The translations under genes were made by a program, and so were the position numbers. The notes under the pieces are model-generated. The model was not told the DNA's origin. It ran no database searches and saw nothing but the letters and a program-made list of their open reading frames with translations. Positions 34,886-46,744 of a stretch of 64,000 bases of DNA are shown here, in pieces. The stretch's first letter is position 1, and each line of letters opens with the position of its first letter. Origin of the DNA: Eupeodes corollae (lineage: Eukaryota; Arthropoda; Insecta; Diptera; Syrphidae); the NCBI RefSeq assembly GCF_945859685.1, contig NC_079147.1:68540946-68604945 (forward strand). The letters are read 5' to 3'.

Positions 34886-35804
34886 TTAAATGGATATCAA
34901 TCAATCTTTAAAAGGTCTTAAGAAGGCATGATGATAGACTTAGGGTCGTAGACCTTTAGGATTGACTTGGAAACATTTACCTACTTTAGGTATAAAAACA
35001 ACTTTCACTTCTCTCCATGTCGAGGGAACATGGACCAGGTAAAGATAGCTGTTAAAAAATTTCTCAAGGATTGGTGCAATTATTTCAGAAGTCTTTTGGA
35101 ACTCGACTCGTATTATTCCATCTGGTCCTTCAGATTTAAATGGTTTGACGCTGTTGAGAGACCATTGTAGCTTGTCCCTTGTGAACAGACCTTGTGGATA
35201 TGTTGTATTTGAACTTGAACGTAGGTATATAATTGTTGCAAGTTTCGGTAAGCGAACTACCAGGAAAGTGTGTGTCCAATAGTAAGTTCAGCGATTCATT
35301 ACATAATTTTGTCCAGGAGCCGTCTGCATTTTTCAAGCAGCTTGGCATCGCTGGACTAGTTGAAAGAATTTTCCATAATCTAGAGGCTTCAAAAACTTCT
35401 TCTATCGTGCCACAGAAGGATTGCCAAGAAGATTCTTAGGGATTCTTTGTAAGAGTCCCAGTGAGAGGCTAGTCTTGCGGCTTTGGCCCTTTGAAAAGTT
35501 TCCTGCATTCTTTCCTGAGCGAGTCAAGCTCTGAGGCCCACCATTGTGGTTTCCTCTTTCCTCTTTTGTGTATTAGTGGACAAGCAATTTCTAGCGATCT
35601 GTTCATAGCTAAGGTAAGGTCATTGACTTTGTTGTCAAGTTATTAGCGTTAGACGAAGGACTAGATAGTCCAGGTTCTAGTAAACTCCGGATTCTTTGCC
35701 TTTATGCTTTAGCGACGACTTTCGCCACTGTTTTTCCAGGGAGGGGGCAAAGGTGGTCATGGCCAAAATACGCCGACACTAACCAGAAACTTCCAATATG
35801 TTGT

Positions 35805-36400
35805 TATTTCAACAAAATTCGAAAAAAAAAAGTTTTACCAACATTTTTCGAACGGCACTGTTCTTTTGTAAAAAAATACGATGTGATGATAAAGCCAGCC
35901 CATAAATTCCAACAAGCAGTCTTAAATTATTATTCGCCCAAATGCGTCTATTCTGCTTATTGACGAATCCACTGAGGTGAAAATGATCATCCACAGTTGC
36001 CATTTTTCGCCACCATTCTGATCATTGACGAGTTCTCTAGTAAATTGTTGGACATGCCGCCAAGTTGAGGTGGAAAACCCTTCAGCTGCACTATCGCGAA
36101 CAGCAGCAATAATTTTCTGCAGTACAAGCTGTACTAGTAAGCACTGGTGTTTTCACATCTCTTAAAGACCAATTTCGCTCAAATGTTTTCACGATTTTCG
36201 CAAGAACTATTTTACGAACAATTGGACGATTCAGTTCACCGAAAAATCACTAATTTTCATAATAAGCCTGAATAACTTTAGCGCGTTGCTCGATTGTGTA
36301 AATTTCCATGGTTCAAATTGAATGAGCCTTAAATTGAGAAATGTCAATTAAAATGCAGAAAAAACTTAACGTTTAGGTGTGGTTCCGTCTAACATCGGCC
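35805..36400 (-). pseudogene. Mariner-like transposase relic 1
   Basis: The minus strand opens with an ATG at about 36,310: 'MEIYTIEQRAKVIQAYYEN', the N-terminal helix-turn-helix of this mariner-like group, followed at once by stops. Further on come 'NRPIVRKIV' and 'SLRDVKTP', then near 36,000-35,940 'DDHFHLSGFVNKQNRRIW', the block around the first catalytic Asp, and a frame-shifted 'FFYK' region. It ends at about 35,805, so the last two catalytic residues are missing. The 5' flank may hold the terminal repeat near 36,390, not defined. Confidence 0.75.
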
Positions 36401-36404
36401 CTTA

Positions 36405-38200
36405 AAATTTAAATTTAACCACCCTTTATATTTTGACGAAATCATTCAAATATACAAACCACCCCAAATAACTGTCATAAATATGTGTCTATTATTTTTC
36501 AAAAAATATTTACTTTCAACATAAATTGGATCCCACAGAAAACAAAACCTTACATTTACAATTAAATTTAAAATGTCAACAAAGAATAATAAAATAATAA
36601 ACTGCGAAAAAAAGTCTCTTCCAAAAGCAACTCCATACATTCAATTTGACATAAAAGAATTTTCTAACCATTTTCACTTTGACATTGTCATCAAATCTTA
36701 ACAAATTCCCATGGTGACGTTGGTTTTGAATTTATAATAAGAAACAAAAAACAAACGAAAAAAAGAAACAAAATCCCAAAGGACTTTTTTACTATGAAAC
36801 TATAAAAACCGTCCTACACATTGCAGACAATATCCTCTTTCCCTATACAAATTTTTTTTTTTTCATTTCTACGTGTGGCTTGGCTGCTAGGGCTGGTCTG
36901 GGTTGGGCTGGCAAAGAAGTCACCCGGAAAAGCATGCATTTCCATGAAAAGCAACATATATGCAGTTTTCGTTTCGACTTATTCACCATCAAGTTTTCAC
37001 AATTCAAAAGGGAGAAGATAGAAGAAGTCTCCCTCGATTCAACAGACCCGACGAGTGTAGCGAGTGCAAAGTGAGGGGAGTGAGAACAACAAATGAATCG
37101 GGAACGTGCGCTTTAGATTTCCACAGTAATGCACAATGCACTAATGTATGTAAAAGTACCTTCCAAGCTGCCTGATACCTGTTGTGGGATGTCAGGAGCA
37201 AGCCCCATTGTGTGGGAAGAAAGACTACAACATAACGAATACGGTTTTTCCTGCAAAAGCTTATAGGAACCTACCTTTCCTACACAGCACAGGAGTCTGA
37301 AGGTATCGCATAAATATATTTATGCTAATTACAACGAAGCTCTCTAGCTCCCTAGCATCACCAACTACGTAACTCCCCTATTAAGCTGCAAACTTTGCGA
37401 TTCTCCTGCAGCTCCAGTCACAGTCACCTTTGGGTTGATTTTTGTGCTCGCGCACTATGGGAACCAAACAGAATGTTTTTTGCATAAGTCCTCATTCCTA
37501 GAGTTTTGTTTGCTTTTTGTCAGCTTCCCAGGAGAACGATCTATCTCTGGATCTGGATGCGCTAACCCGTTTGTTTACTTGTTTATTTCCTGAGCTGTTG
37601 GTTTGGTGATTTCCCAAGACATGGGTGAAATGTTTAAACATTTTATTGTCATAAACATATAGCTGCAGTATAGAAAAATTAATTCAATCGTCAATAATCT
37701 TTAATAGTTAACAATATCATTGAGGAAAGAACACCTGAGGCTAAATATGAACAAAAACTGTTTACATGCGCTAAGATGGTTTGTTAGAGTATTCCAAATT
37801 TGCCCCTTTGCCATAAATACAAAAAAACGCTGGTAGTGAAATAGTCGCTGATGTCACACCAGCTGTCATTTCTTGTGTGCTCTAAATGCACCAAAAAACT
37901 TTTCATGCATCAAAACAATGACATCTAGAGTTGATATGTTTTCTTAAATGTGCTTGAACTGCAAACTTGGTAAGCCTTACATTGATCTAAATTAGAAAAA
38001 CATAGAAAAAAGAACTAATAAACAAAATATGTAAGCTTTGTCATTTTAAGCTCAAAGCAGAGAAGTGAGCTGTCAAATAAAGATCTGTTTCTTTTTTATA
38101 TAAGAGCGCTTGGAGCGCGTTCTATCAATTTCGATGCATGGCTGATTTCTCATTTGTTTCGTGTGATATGAAAGAGATAGATTGCAAACTCTAAAACTTT
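36405..38200. other. Unassigned sequence
   Basis: No gene or element recognised. The frames around 36,820-37,201 on both strands overlap and have no known motif. Confidence 0.45.
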
Positions 38201-38203
38201 TGA

Positions 38204-38668
38204 TGGCTGAAACACAAACACGTTTCAGCTTCGGCTTCGTCTGCGTTACGTTGGGCCAGCTTCGAAGTTGCTTTGAATGACACTCCCAATATGACATTTC
38301 TAAAATGGCAGTTCTGTCATTAACAGCTATTACTTTTTCTCAAAATAAAAAAATTTGAGTTAATTAAATTTATAGCGGGAGAAGCTTACACAGCCTATAA
38401 TAACCAATAGGAATCCCTCCAAAGCAAATGTATTTCGTTTGTTGACTTTTGTACAGCTGTTGAGCTGTTAGACAAAGCAAATGATCAACAAATTTGAATT
38501 AGAGCTTCCGTTTGGAGTCACATTACGTAACATTAAGTTATTTTCTTACGATTGTCAAATGAAAAGTGAGGTCAAAGCTTCATTGTGATAGCGTGCATTG
38601 AATTAATATGGCCGAACTCGTAAACGTCAGGCGAAGCCGAAGCTAGAAGCGTGTTTGTGTTTCAGCCA
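38204..38668. mobile_element. MITE-P copy 3
   Basis: About 465 bp with both terminal repeats well preserved (TGGCTGAAACACAAACACG and complement), inverted relative to copy 1. The flanks are TGA on the left and TAA on the right, i.e. a 3-bp duplication with one change. The repeats extend inward past the first 19 bp through 'cagcttcggcttcg', giving at least 35 bp. Interior words are shared with copies 1 and 2. Confidence 0.85.
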
Positions 38669-38734
38669 TAACAGTTCAGTGCTGCCCTCTAAGCCTAAAA
38701 ATAAAAACGAATTGTGATAAAAAATACTTACTTA

Positions 38735-40077
38735 CTTACTTAAGGTGGCGCTACAGTCCTGTGTGAACTTGGGCCTCACCCAACAAACTTCTCCATCTAG
38801 CTCGGTCCTTAGCTAGATTTCTCTACGTGACCCAGTCATCTTAGTCGTTGGACTTTTACCCACACAGCTTATCCTTCCATCTTCTCCTCCACTCCCCTTC
38901 GATGCATATGGGACCGTAGCTCACACGAAGAACTTTTCTCTCGAACCGACCCAAGCTGCTTTCATCCGCTTTTGTCATAGTGCATGCTTCTGCACCGTCT
39001 TCAGGACGGGGATAATATAGCGACACTTTGGTCCCACAAGAGAGGACTTTACCATTCAATTGCTTTCTTAGTCCAAAAAAACAGCGGTTAGCAAGAGTTA
39101 TTCTTCGTTTGATCTCAGCGTTGATGTTGTTTTCGGCTTTACAGCGGAGTCTAGGTAGACGAAGTTCTTGACTACCTCAAAGTACGTCTGTAGATGGTGA
39201 CGTTTTGACCAAGACGTCGGTGTTGAATGTCCTTTCTTGACGACAGCATGTACTTTGTTTTGCCCTCATTAACCGTTAAATCCGCCTCTGCCTCAATACC
39301 TACAAAAGCCAGATTGACATCACGCTGAGTTCTTCCGATTATGTCAATGTCAATAAAAGATAGTGCCTGTATTGTTGAGGTAAAAGCTATTCAAGTTCGA
39401 TGTTAAAAAATCACATGACAGCGCATCACATTGTCTAGAACCTTTTTTGACATCGAAAGGTTCTGTTAATTTGTTTCTAACCTTTATCGATCAGCGTGAA
39501 TTCTCCATGGTCATCCTGCACTAACGGACGAGTTTGGCAGGGAGGACTAGACATGGCTCTATACAGCTCGTCCCTGTAGATTATGTCGTATGCAGTCTTG
39601 AATTATATGAAAAGATGGTGGGTGTTGATTTGATGTTCTTGGGTTCTTTTCCATGATCTACTGTAATATGAATATTTAATCGACTGAGGATTTTCCTGGT
39701 CTAAAACAACACTGATAAGTGCCTATCAGGTTGTTGACGGCGGGATTTAGACGTTCACATATTACGGCAGGGAAGATTTTGTAAGAGATGTTAAGTAGAT
39801 TGATGCCCATATGGTTGGTGCAGTTTAGAGGGTCTCCTTTTTTCAGAAACGGGCAAACAATACTAAGTTTCCATTCATCGGACATGCTTTCTTTCAACCA
39901 TATCTTACAGATAAGTTGGTGCATGCTTCTAACCAAATTATATCCAGTTGCTTTGAAGAGCTCGGCATTCAAGTCATCTGCTCCAGCGGCTTTGTTAGAC
40001 TTCAGCTTAAATATGGCAATCTTGAATTCGTCTAAATCGGGAGGACGGGATTGTTGGCTTTCGTCGTCTATGTTGAA
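38735..40077 (-). pseudogene. RTE copy F: 5'-truncated
   Basis: The left edge has the tail as 'tacttacttacttaaggtgg'. Reading right to left, the copy begins in 'FNIDDESQQSRPPDLDEFK' at 40,077 and runs through RT ('KAAGADDLNAELFK', 'FLKKGDPLNCTNHMGI', 'CGFRPGKSS'-like) to the C-terminal 'GPICIEGEWRRRW' region. A deletion removes part of the C-terminus. The 'DEFKIAIFKLKSNKAAGAD' reading places it with copy D. It abuts an older LINE relic at 40,078, into which it probably inserted. Confidence 0.88.
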
Positions 40078-40640
40078 AAACCATGAGATCAACAGTGGAC
40101 CTATTGCTACGAAAGCCATACTGCCGGTCATGAAGAAGCTTTCGTTCTTCGAAATGTTTCTTGAGCTGATAACTAATCAGCATTTCAATGACCTTAAAAA
40201 GAAGGGACGTGAGTGCTATTGGATGATAGTTGCAGGAAAAGAAAGGTTGACATTTTTTGGGGACAGGTTGGAAAAATGCTGATTTCCATTTTTTTTGGAA
40301 AGACCCTGTAGAGTAGGATATATGGAAAAGCTTAGGCAGTGGTTTTGCCAGCGTTGAAGAACACCTTTTAGAACTCTAGAGAGATACTATCCAGGCAAGC
40401 GGATTCGTATATATCGAGGTCTTTCAGTACTCTTGAAATTGCACGAGTGCGAAAGAAGATTCGTTCCATAAAATCGCTTACGCTCTCAAGAACAGGAGTA
40501 CTCATAACACTCTCTGGTACCGTCGAATTAACAGCAAACTATGCTGCAAGCAAATTGGCTTTTTTTTATCAATCAAGTTAACATAGGAAGTATCATAATA
40601 GACAAACGTTGGAAATGATGATGACGTGGTGTTTCGTACG
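40078..40640 (-). pseudogene. LINE family C: linker and RT start, copy 2
   Basis: Minus strand: 'CNYHPIALTSLLFKVIE' (the start of RT, '.NYRPIALTSLL.KV.E'), followed in a shifted frame by a 'DRQYGFRSNRST'-like block at about 40,130-40,090, then the RTE junction. Upstream lies the degenerate linker shared with 30,236-31,015 and 58,186-59,145. Jockey-superfamily LINE; clade not settled. Confidence 0.72.
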
Positions 40641-41984
40641 TTTTGTACCAATTTGTAGTTTCCAAAAATTAATCAGTAAAGCATTGATTTCCAACAACAT
40701 GTAATACAGTGTGCTTAACCATCAATTTACTTCTAAAATCAATTTATTGAAAACACATTTTCCCGGAGGTGGTCCTTTTAACTGGACCCCTAATTGTCCC
40801 AATAACCTTCTCTTGATAGTTTGTATCGGGCTTTATTCTGTCACTATTGTAAGATGCCAAAAGCAGCAACTTTTCAGGAATTGACGCTAATATTGGCAAA
40901 TTTGTGAAAAATTGAGCTGATAGAATAGATTATGTACCTTCTAGTCACGGTGCTCATATGCTGGGCATCAAGTTTAAAAACTAAATTTCATGAAATTAAG
41001 TACCACATTATAAAAAAGAGAACGTAATTCGTACAATATTTATGTCCTGTATTATAATTTCTCCCGGGCGCCAGTTAAGAAAAACTTTCACCATGGGAAA
41101 AGACAAAGCACTTGTTTAATAATTGGGCTTGTTTTTTTCCAAAGTTATTTTTAAACCCCTTTTGCATCTCTTGTACAATGAAGTTTGTTGACTAGGACCG
41201 TTTTTCTAAAGACACCATCATACATAGTTATTGTACATTGCTTTAATTGTCACTTCCATGAGCCTTGTTTTTTGTCTTTGGCTTTGTTTATTTTTCCATT
41301 GCATTTTTGGACAGTTAGTTTTGAAATTCATTCGTATAAACATTCAAATTAAAATGCTATTTTTACGCTTCTTGAATTTTATAAAACTTTTTCTCCCAAC
41401 ATTTCACCCATATGTAGACGAGTATATTTGTGGATGCATGCGGCAGTGATATGTTTACACTTGCTACCTTCCTATCTAGTCAACGGAGTGTAACGATGTG
41501 TATAAAGTGTGTGTACTATTAACATTAACTTTATTTGCATAAGTTCTGGGAATTGGTGGGTGTTTTTTTATTTTGTTTTTGTTTAAATTTTACATAATTA
41601 TATTTTAGTTGTTGGAAATTGGAATATATATTTTTAATAGAGGAAAAATCCTGGAAACTAGTTGATTACATAATTTTATTGTGAGAGGAAAGGAAAATCA
41701 GAGGAATGCTTTTTTTTTGAATCTCTGTATTTGAAACTGGACCGATGAAATTTTACCAAAAACTTTTCCGTGAGGATACAAAGTTTGGTACAATTTTAAT
41801 GGTGATAGTAAAAATAGTTTAATAAAAATCAAGTTTCTATTTTTAAGGGATTAGATATTAAATTAGGTATCAAGCAAATTTAGCATTTGTGTTTCAATTA
41901 AAAGAAACGATTTTTTGTAGTTTTTAACTTTTCTAACTGTAGTACGCCTGACGTGATATCTGGGCCATCTATAGGGGATATTTT
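40641..41984. other. Unassigned sequence
   Basis: No gene or classified element recognised. On the minus strand at about 41,062-41,075 the sequence 'AACTGGCGCCCGGGAG' resembles the LTR-end plus primer-site junction of some LTR retrotransposons, but no LTR or gag is recognisable around it. Confidence 0.4.
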
Positions 41985-42128
41985 TCCTGGTGAAAATGTT
42001 GTCTTGAAAAGTGCTTTCCCAAATTAGCTCTTCGGATTTGTCATAAAAACTATAGGCCCCTTGAGATTCGTAAGTAACTTAATTTTTGTTCTCGATGAGC
42101 TTTTGCGTCACCTAATTTATTTATCTCT
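41985..42128 (+). repeat. SINE body fragment
   Basis: Matches the body of the SINE at 59,270-59,420: 'gaaaagtgcttt', 'ttcggatttgtcataaaaac', 'actataggcccc', 'cttttgcg.cacctaattta' and an ATTT-type tail. The tRNA-like head is not present. Immediately followed by a scrap of the short unclassified repeat. Confidence 0.6.
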
Positions 42129-42134
42129 TGTACA

Positions 42135-42168
42135 GGGTTATCCATTTTGTGGTTTCAAAAGTAAACGT
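42135..42168 (+). repeat. Short unclassified repeat, fragment
   Basis: 'ggttatccattttgtggttt' and the next dozen bases match the complement of 49,940-49,972 almost exactly and, less well, 2,786-2,815. The match breaks off at the DINE-like repeat. Confidence 0.6.
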
Positions 42169-43416
42169 AAAAAAGAGGCTGGGATGCGACTCACACTGAT
42201 AACTTTCCATCCCATCCGTCGATTTGTCTTGCTTAACAGTTTGTCTATTCTATATGTACTCGTATCAATTTTTACCAAATTTGCGTACTATTTTTTGTAG
42301 ATTTTATTTTTTATGAAAAAACGGACTGTTGGATTTTTATATAAAAATTACTGAATATCGAAAACAATATTTTCTGTGAAATAAAATAAGTTTGAAGAAA
42401 ATATTTTTTATTTTTGAAAAGCTATTTGAGTCGAAAGTAAATTTTTATCAAGTTTTAGTATTATTTTTTTAGGTTTTTATTTTTTGTAAAAAAACTGTCA
42501 ATTTTATTTTTCTCAAAATTTTTTGTAGTGTTGAAAACAATATTTCTTATAAGTAAAAATTAGTTAGAAGCTATTATCTCAATTTTTTGAAAAGATATTT
42601 GAGTCGAAAATAATTTTTTTGTTTGTAAGAAAACTGTAGATTCGATTTTTTTCAAAACTGTACTGAATTTTGACAACAATATGTTTTGAAAGATAAAATT
42701 AAATTAAAGCCAATATCTCAAAGTTTTGAAAAGATATTTGAGTCGAAAATCAATTTTTAACAACTTTTATTAATTTTTTTTTGGTTTTTATTGTTTGTAA
42801 AAAAACCGTCAATTCGATTTTTCTCAACATTTATGAGAATGTTGAGAACAATATTTCTTATAACAAAAAATAAGTTTGAAGCCTAAATTTCAAGTTTTTG
42901 AAAAGATATTTGAATCGATATTCAGTTTTTACCAACTTTGAGTAATGTGTTTTTTATAATTTTTATTTTTTATAAAAAAAAACTGTAAATTCGATTTTTC
43001 TCAAAATTTTATCAGATGTCAAAAACATTATTCTTTGTTGCACAAAATTGTTTGGAGATGAAATCATATTTAAGTCGTAAAATTTTGGAGGTGACAAATT
43101 TTTTTTCAGTTTTTTTGATTTATAAAAAAAACGATAAATATATTGTTTTCAAAAATATGCTTCTTTGATCACGTTACAAAATATTATATAAAATTTAATT
43201 CAAGTCTCTATCGTTTTTGGTTCGTAAGATATTTAGGGTTAACCAAAATTTTCACCATTTTCTCAAACTGCTATGGTAAAAAAACTACCCACGCTATTTT
43301 CTTGAGAGCCCTTTCTGCATCTTTTTGTCTTATTGTCTGTATAACAAAATTTATTTCAAGTCAATATCTCTTCTGGTTCCTGAGCTATGGATGACGAAAA
43401 AAACGTCGCGAACGTA
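42167..43416 (-). repeat. DINE-1-like interspersed repeat, copy 2
   Basis: Inverted copy of the repeat at 16,572-17,846. The left end contains 'gggatgcgactcacactgat'; then come the tandem units of about 175 bp (with 'aaactgtcaatt'-type words near 42,495, 42,645, 42,805 and 42,985) and the conserved head with 'atctcttctggttcctgagc'. It stops within the GTCG/GTAC segment at 43,416, lacking the subterminal inverted repeat. Confidence 0.78.
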
Positions 43417-43689
43417 TTACAATATTATAAGTCGAATAATAAATTAATAATACTGTGCTCGATATCTTTGTCCAACTCTTCTTCATTCTCAGTGTAGCAA
43501 TATCCAGTTCTAGAAAAAAGCCGTTATAGGTGTTTTTTAAACTTCATGTTAGCATGTCTTAAAATTAAAACAACATTTTTGCACCACTTAAATAGTACAT
43601 GCATTTAGTTTGATGTTTATCTTTATAACGCGGACTGATTTTTTTGTCAACCGAATTTATTTATTAATTTCGACTATTTAATTTGAAAA

Positions 43690-44590
43690 AAAACCCTAAA
43701 ATGGTTTGCAGAAATGTGTTAACCGAGGCGGAAAAAGGGAAAATTAAAGCCTACAAGGAGGCTGGCTTAGCCCTTGCCAAAATAGCTAGACAAATCAAGA
43801 AGAGCCGCAACGTGAAAGACCGAACACACAGCGTTGTTAATAATGCGGAAAAGCTTCAAATTCACACAACTCTTGGACAATAATTAGGTGAAAATTTGGT
43901 GTCAAGGCAAAGTTGTACAACATGAGTCTTGTTATTTCGTAAACATATAAAAACACTGAAAATAAATAAAAACCACCTCTGACTCGAAAAGTGCAACCCC
44001 TCAGTTTTTGTGGCGCACATGTGTCTTGGACTTCGGAGTGGAACCCAGTGGTCTTCTCCGATGAAAGAAAAAATATTTTGGAAGGCTTGATACCTATAGC
44101 GACTATTTCCATGACCTCCACAAAGAAACACATTATTTGGACCGACTGCATAGCCCTGTTGGAGGTGTGTGGTGGTTCGGGGGCCATTTCTTATTATGGA
44201 CCTTGCGAACTATAATTTTTGTCGACTACAATTAATGCGTTGTCTTTTGAGGTATATTGGAAAAGGTCTTTCCATACTTTCATGACCTCTTTGTACCCCT
44301 GCCGTGGATTTATCAACATGATAATGCAACAAATCACATAGCCCGGGTAGTAAAAACCTATATACAGAGCCAAAATGTGGATCTATTAAGCTTGGTGTCC
44401 TATTAATCAGATAAGAATATCATCGAAAAGTTTATGAATCAGTACAACAATATTTTCCAAGCCATCAAATTAGCTTGGAGCTCGATTTCGCTTAATTATT
44501 TGGCTAGTTCGTATACATCCCTTCCAGCCCGGATGTTTAAAGAAAGGTGGCTACTACTAAATATTAAGTTTATATATAAAACACTACATT
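43690..44590 (+). pseudogene. Tc1-like transposase relic
   Basis: Helix-turn-helix start 'LTEAEKGKIKAYKEAGLALA' (43,718-43,790) and 'KIARQIKKS'. After a gap comes the DDE core: 'WTSEWNPVVFSDER' (first Asp, about 44,030-44,070), 'AISYYGPCEL' (44,180-44,215), 'WIYQHDNATNHIA' (second Asp, about 44,305-44,343), and 'DKNIIEKF' (third residue Glu, about 44,410-44,432), giving a DDE-type Tc1 arrangement. A segment between the DNA-binding part and the core is missing, and the frame shifts several times. Terminal repeats were not identified. Confidence 0.82.
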
Positions 44591-44889
44591 TAACAACAAT
44601 TTAAGTTATTTTTGTAATAAAAAGAATCTGAAATGTGTTTTTTCATAAAAATGTCATATTCAAGCGACAAAAAATTTCAACTTTTGCTAACACATAAAGA
44701 CTTAGTATTAAAACATTCTGTTGGTAAGTTTAATTTACAAAAAAATGTCTATAGCATTCCTGGTTTGGAATCAATAGAGGATAAAAAAACAGGCCCAACG
44801 GGTGTCCTATTCAGGTGGCGAGCAGTGTTTACACTACATATATGTATAAAATATTTGTGTTCATGATATTTTGTTTATTATAAAGTTTG

Positions 44890-45140
44890 AACTATGACAT
44901 TATGTGTGAAATACTACATCATTTATATGATCACCACGTGAATTGTTGCAAGCATTGGTTCTTTTGAATTTCACTTTCTGACACATATTGTCGGTATCCC
45001 AGCCATAACTTAGGATTGTTAGTTTTTAAGTTCAAGAGTTAAAGGTTTATCTACAGTCTTTCGCGTAGCCCCACAAAAAAAGGGTTTGAAAGCGCTGGAT
45101 CTTGGTGGCCAGTTGATATCACCACAACGAGATATTACGC
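44890..45140 (-). pseudogene. Mariner-like transposase relic 2, C-terminus
   Basis: The minus strand from 45,139 reads 'RVISRCGDINWPPRSSAF', where related transposases have '..GDVNWPPRSCDLTPLDY'; the third catalytic Asp is therefore lost here. The end of the frame, 'ACNNSRGDHINDVVFHT', matches the usual '..SRG.H.ND.IFH' tail. Only the last quarter of the gene remains. Confidence 0.72.
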
Positions 45141-45162
45141 GGCTAGGAAATTTCTCTAGAAA

Positions 45163-46534
45163 TAGCTCTATGAGCAGAAAAGGCGAGAGGAACACCGATT
45201 TCTTAGAAGGTAAAAGAGCATGAGAACCGTGCGGTCAAAGATGTTAAGAGGTTCAAAAGCAGAACTGAACTTCGAAAGTTTTATGGGGTGAAACGTAATT
45301 ACAAGTCCATAAACCTAGAACCGAAGCTGCAATTACGAAAATAGAAACATCATAGTGGAATCACAGTCAATGCTGAGGATATAGAAGGACCACTTCTGCA
45401 GACTGTACAACGGCGAAGACAAACTGAATTCCGCTGTCAGGCAGAATGAGAAGACGAAAGCCAACAATTCTGTCTTTCTGACTTAGAAGAAATAAGGATT
45501 GCCATAAGCTGACGTCTTACAATGCCACTGCAGCAGATGGCTTGAGTCATGAGCTCCTCAATGCAGCTGGAAAAGATTTGTTAAGGAGCATCCACCAACT
45601 TCGTGAGATATGGTTGGAAGAACGCATGCCCGATGAATTGAACTTTAGTATTTTTTGGCCGATTCTGAAAAAAAGGAGACCCTCTCAACTGCACCAACTA
45701 TTGAGGCATTAGTCTACTTAACATCGCTTACAAGACCTTATCTGCCGTAATATGTGAACGTCTAAAGGCCAATCGTCAACAACCTGATAGGTCCTTATCA
45801 GTGTGGTTTTAGACAAGGAAAGTCTACAATCGATCAAATATTCACATTACGGCAGATCCTGGAAAAAATCCAAGAACACCAAATCGACACCCACCATCTT
45901 TCAATTGATTTCAAGCCCGCATATGACAGCATCTACAGGGGCGAACAGTATAGAGCCATGTCTAGTTTTGGCATCCCTTCCAAACTCGTCCGTTCGTGCA
46001 GGATGACCATATAGAATTCACGCTGCTTCATAAAGTTTGGAAACAATTTAACTTGATGTCAAAAGAGGTTTTAGAGAAGGTGATGCACTGTCATGTGATT
46101 TTTTTAACATCGTACTTGCAAGAACAGTGCAGAACGTACTCGTCAACAATAGAGGCACTATCTTTCAAAAGTCTGTTCAATTACTGGCATGTGCTGATGA
46201 CATTGACATAATCGGAAGAACTCATCGTGATGTCAATGGGTCTTTTGTGAGTATTGAGGCAGAGACGGCAAAAATGGGTTCAACGGTTAATGGAAGCAAA
46301 ACAAAGTACATGCTGTCAAAAAAGTACTTAGAACACCGACGCCACGGCCAAAACGTCACCATCGACAGACGTAATTGAGTAGCAAAGCCCTCTCTCGAGG
46401 GACCGATTGTCGCTATATAAGACCCTCACCATCCCCGTCTTGCTATACGGTGCAGAGACATGCACTATGACAAAAGCGGATGAAAGCACATTTGTTCGTT
46501 TCATCAGAAAAATTCTTCGTGTGAACTACGGTCC
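45163..46534 (+). pseudogene. RTE copy G: old linker/RT copy
   Basis: Begins in the basic linker ('LYEQKRREE'-type sequence at 45,165) and runs through RT blocks ('PDELNFSIFWPILKK'-like, 'IDTHHLSIDFKPAYDSI', 'ACADDIDIIGRTHRDV') to the C-terminal 'GAETCTMTKADESTF' region. In the RT box Tyr has become Cys. It is more diverged than D or H and keeps the undeleted 'gcagcagatggcttgag' sequence. At 46,534 it is joined directly to the start of copy H. Confidence 0.85.
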
Positions 46535-46744
46535 CAAATGGTAGACATAGGGCTTCTTCGACTTATTCGGAGCCCAGGCCTGTAAGGAGCGGTTTTATCC
46601 GGCTCCCCATCCTTGGAGTTATACTTAGGATCTGGCCCTCCAGGTTGGGGGTTGTGCGTTGGGGTGACTTCCTGGCCACGTAAAAGCTTTCAAAGTTGCG
46701 AAGCACCAACAAGCCTCGGATACGGAGGGATTTACTGTTGACAA

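Larger units (their letters stand above)
32986..35760 (-). mobile_element. RNase H-bearing LINE (LOA/I-like) relic
   Basis: Right to left on the minus strand: endonuclease-RT linker (about 35,700-35,136, 'LCNESLNLLLDTHFPG'), RT (34,885 to about 34,000), RNase H (about 33,720-33,440) and a C-terminal Cys-rich region (33,374-32,986). RT plus RNase H in one LINE protein points to the I/LOA group; 'RGTPQG' with 'VVNEIL' is nearer to LOA. The element stops exactly where RTE copy E ends. Frameshifts throughout. Confidence 0.78.

Noticed and set aside
36821..37201. Overlapping frames near 37 kb as a host exon
   Set aside because: Four overlapping frames on both strands; none has a known motif or supporting context.
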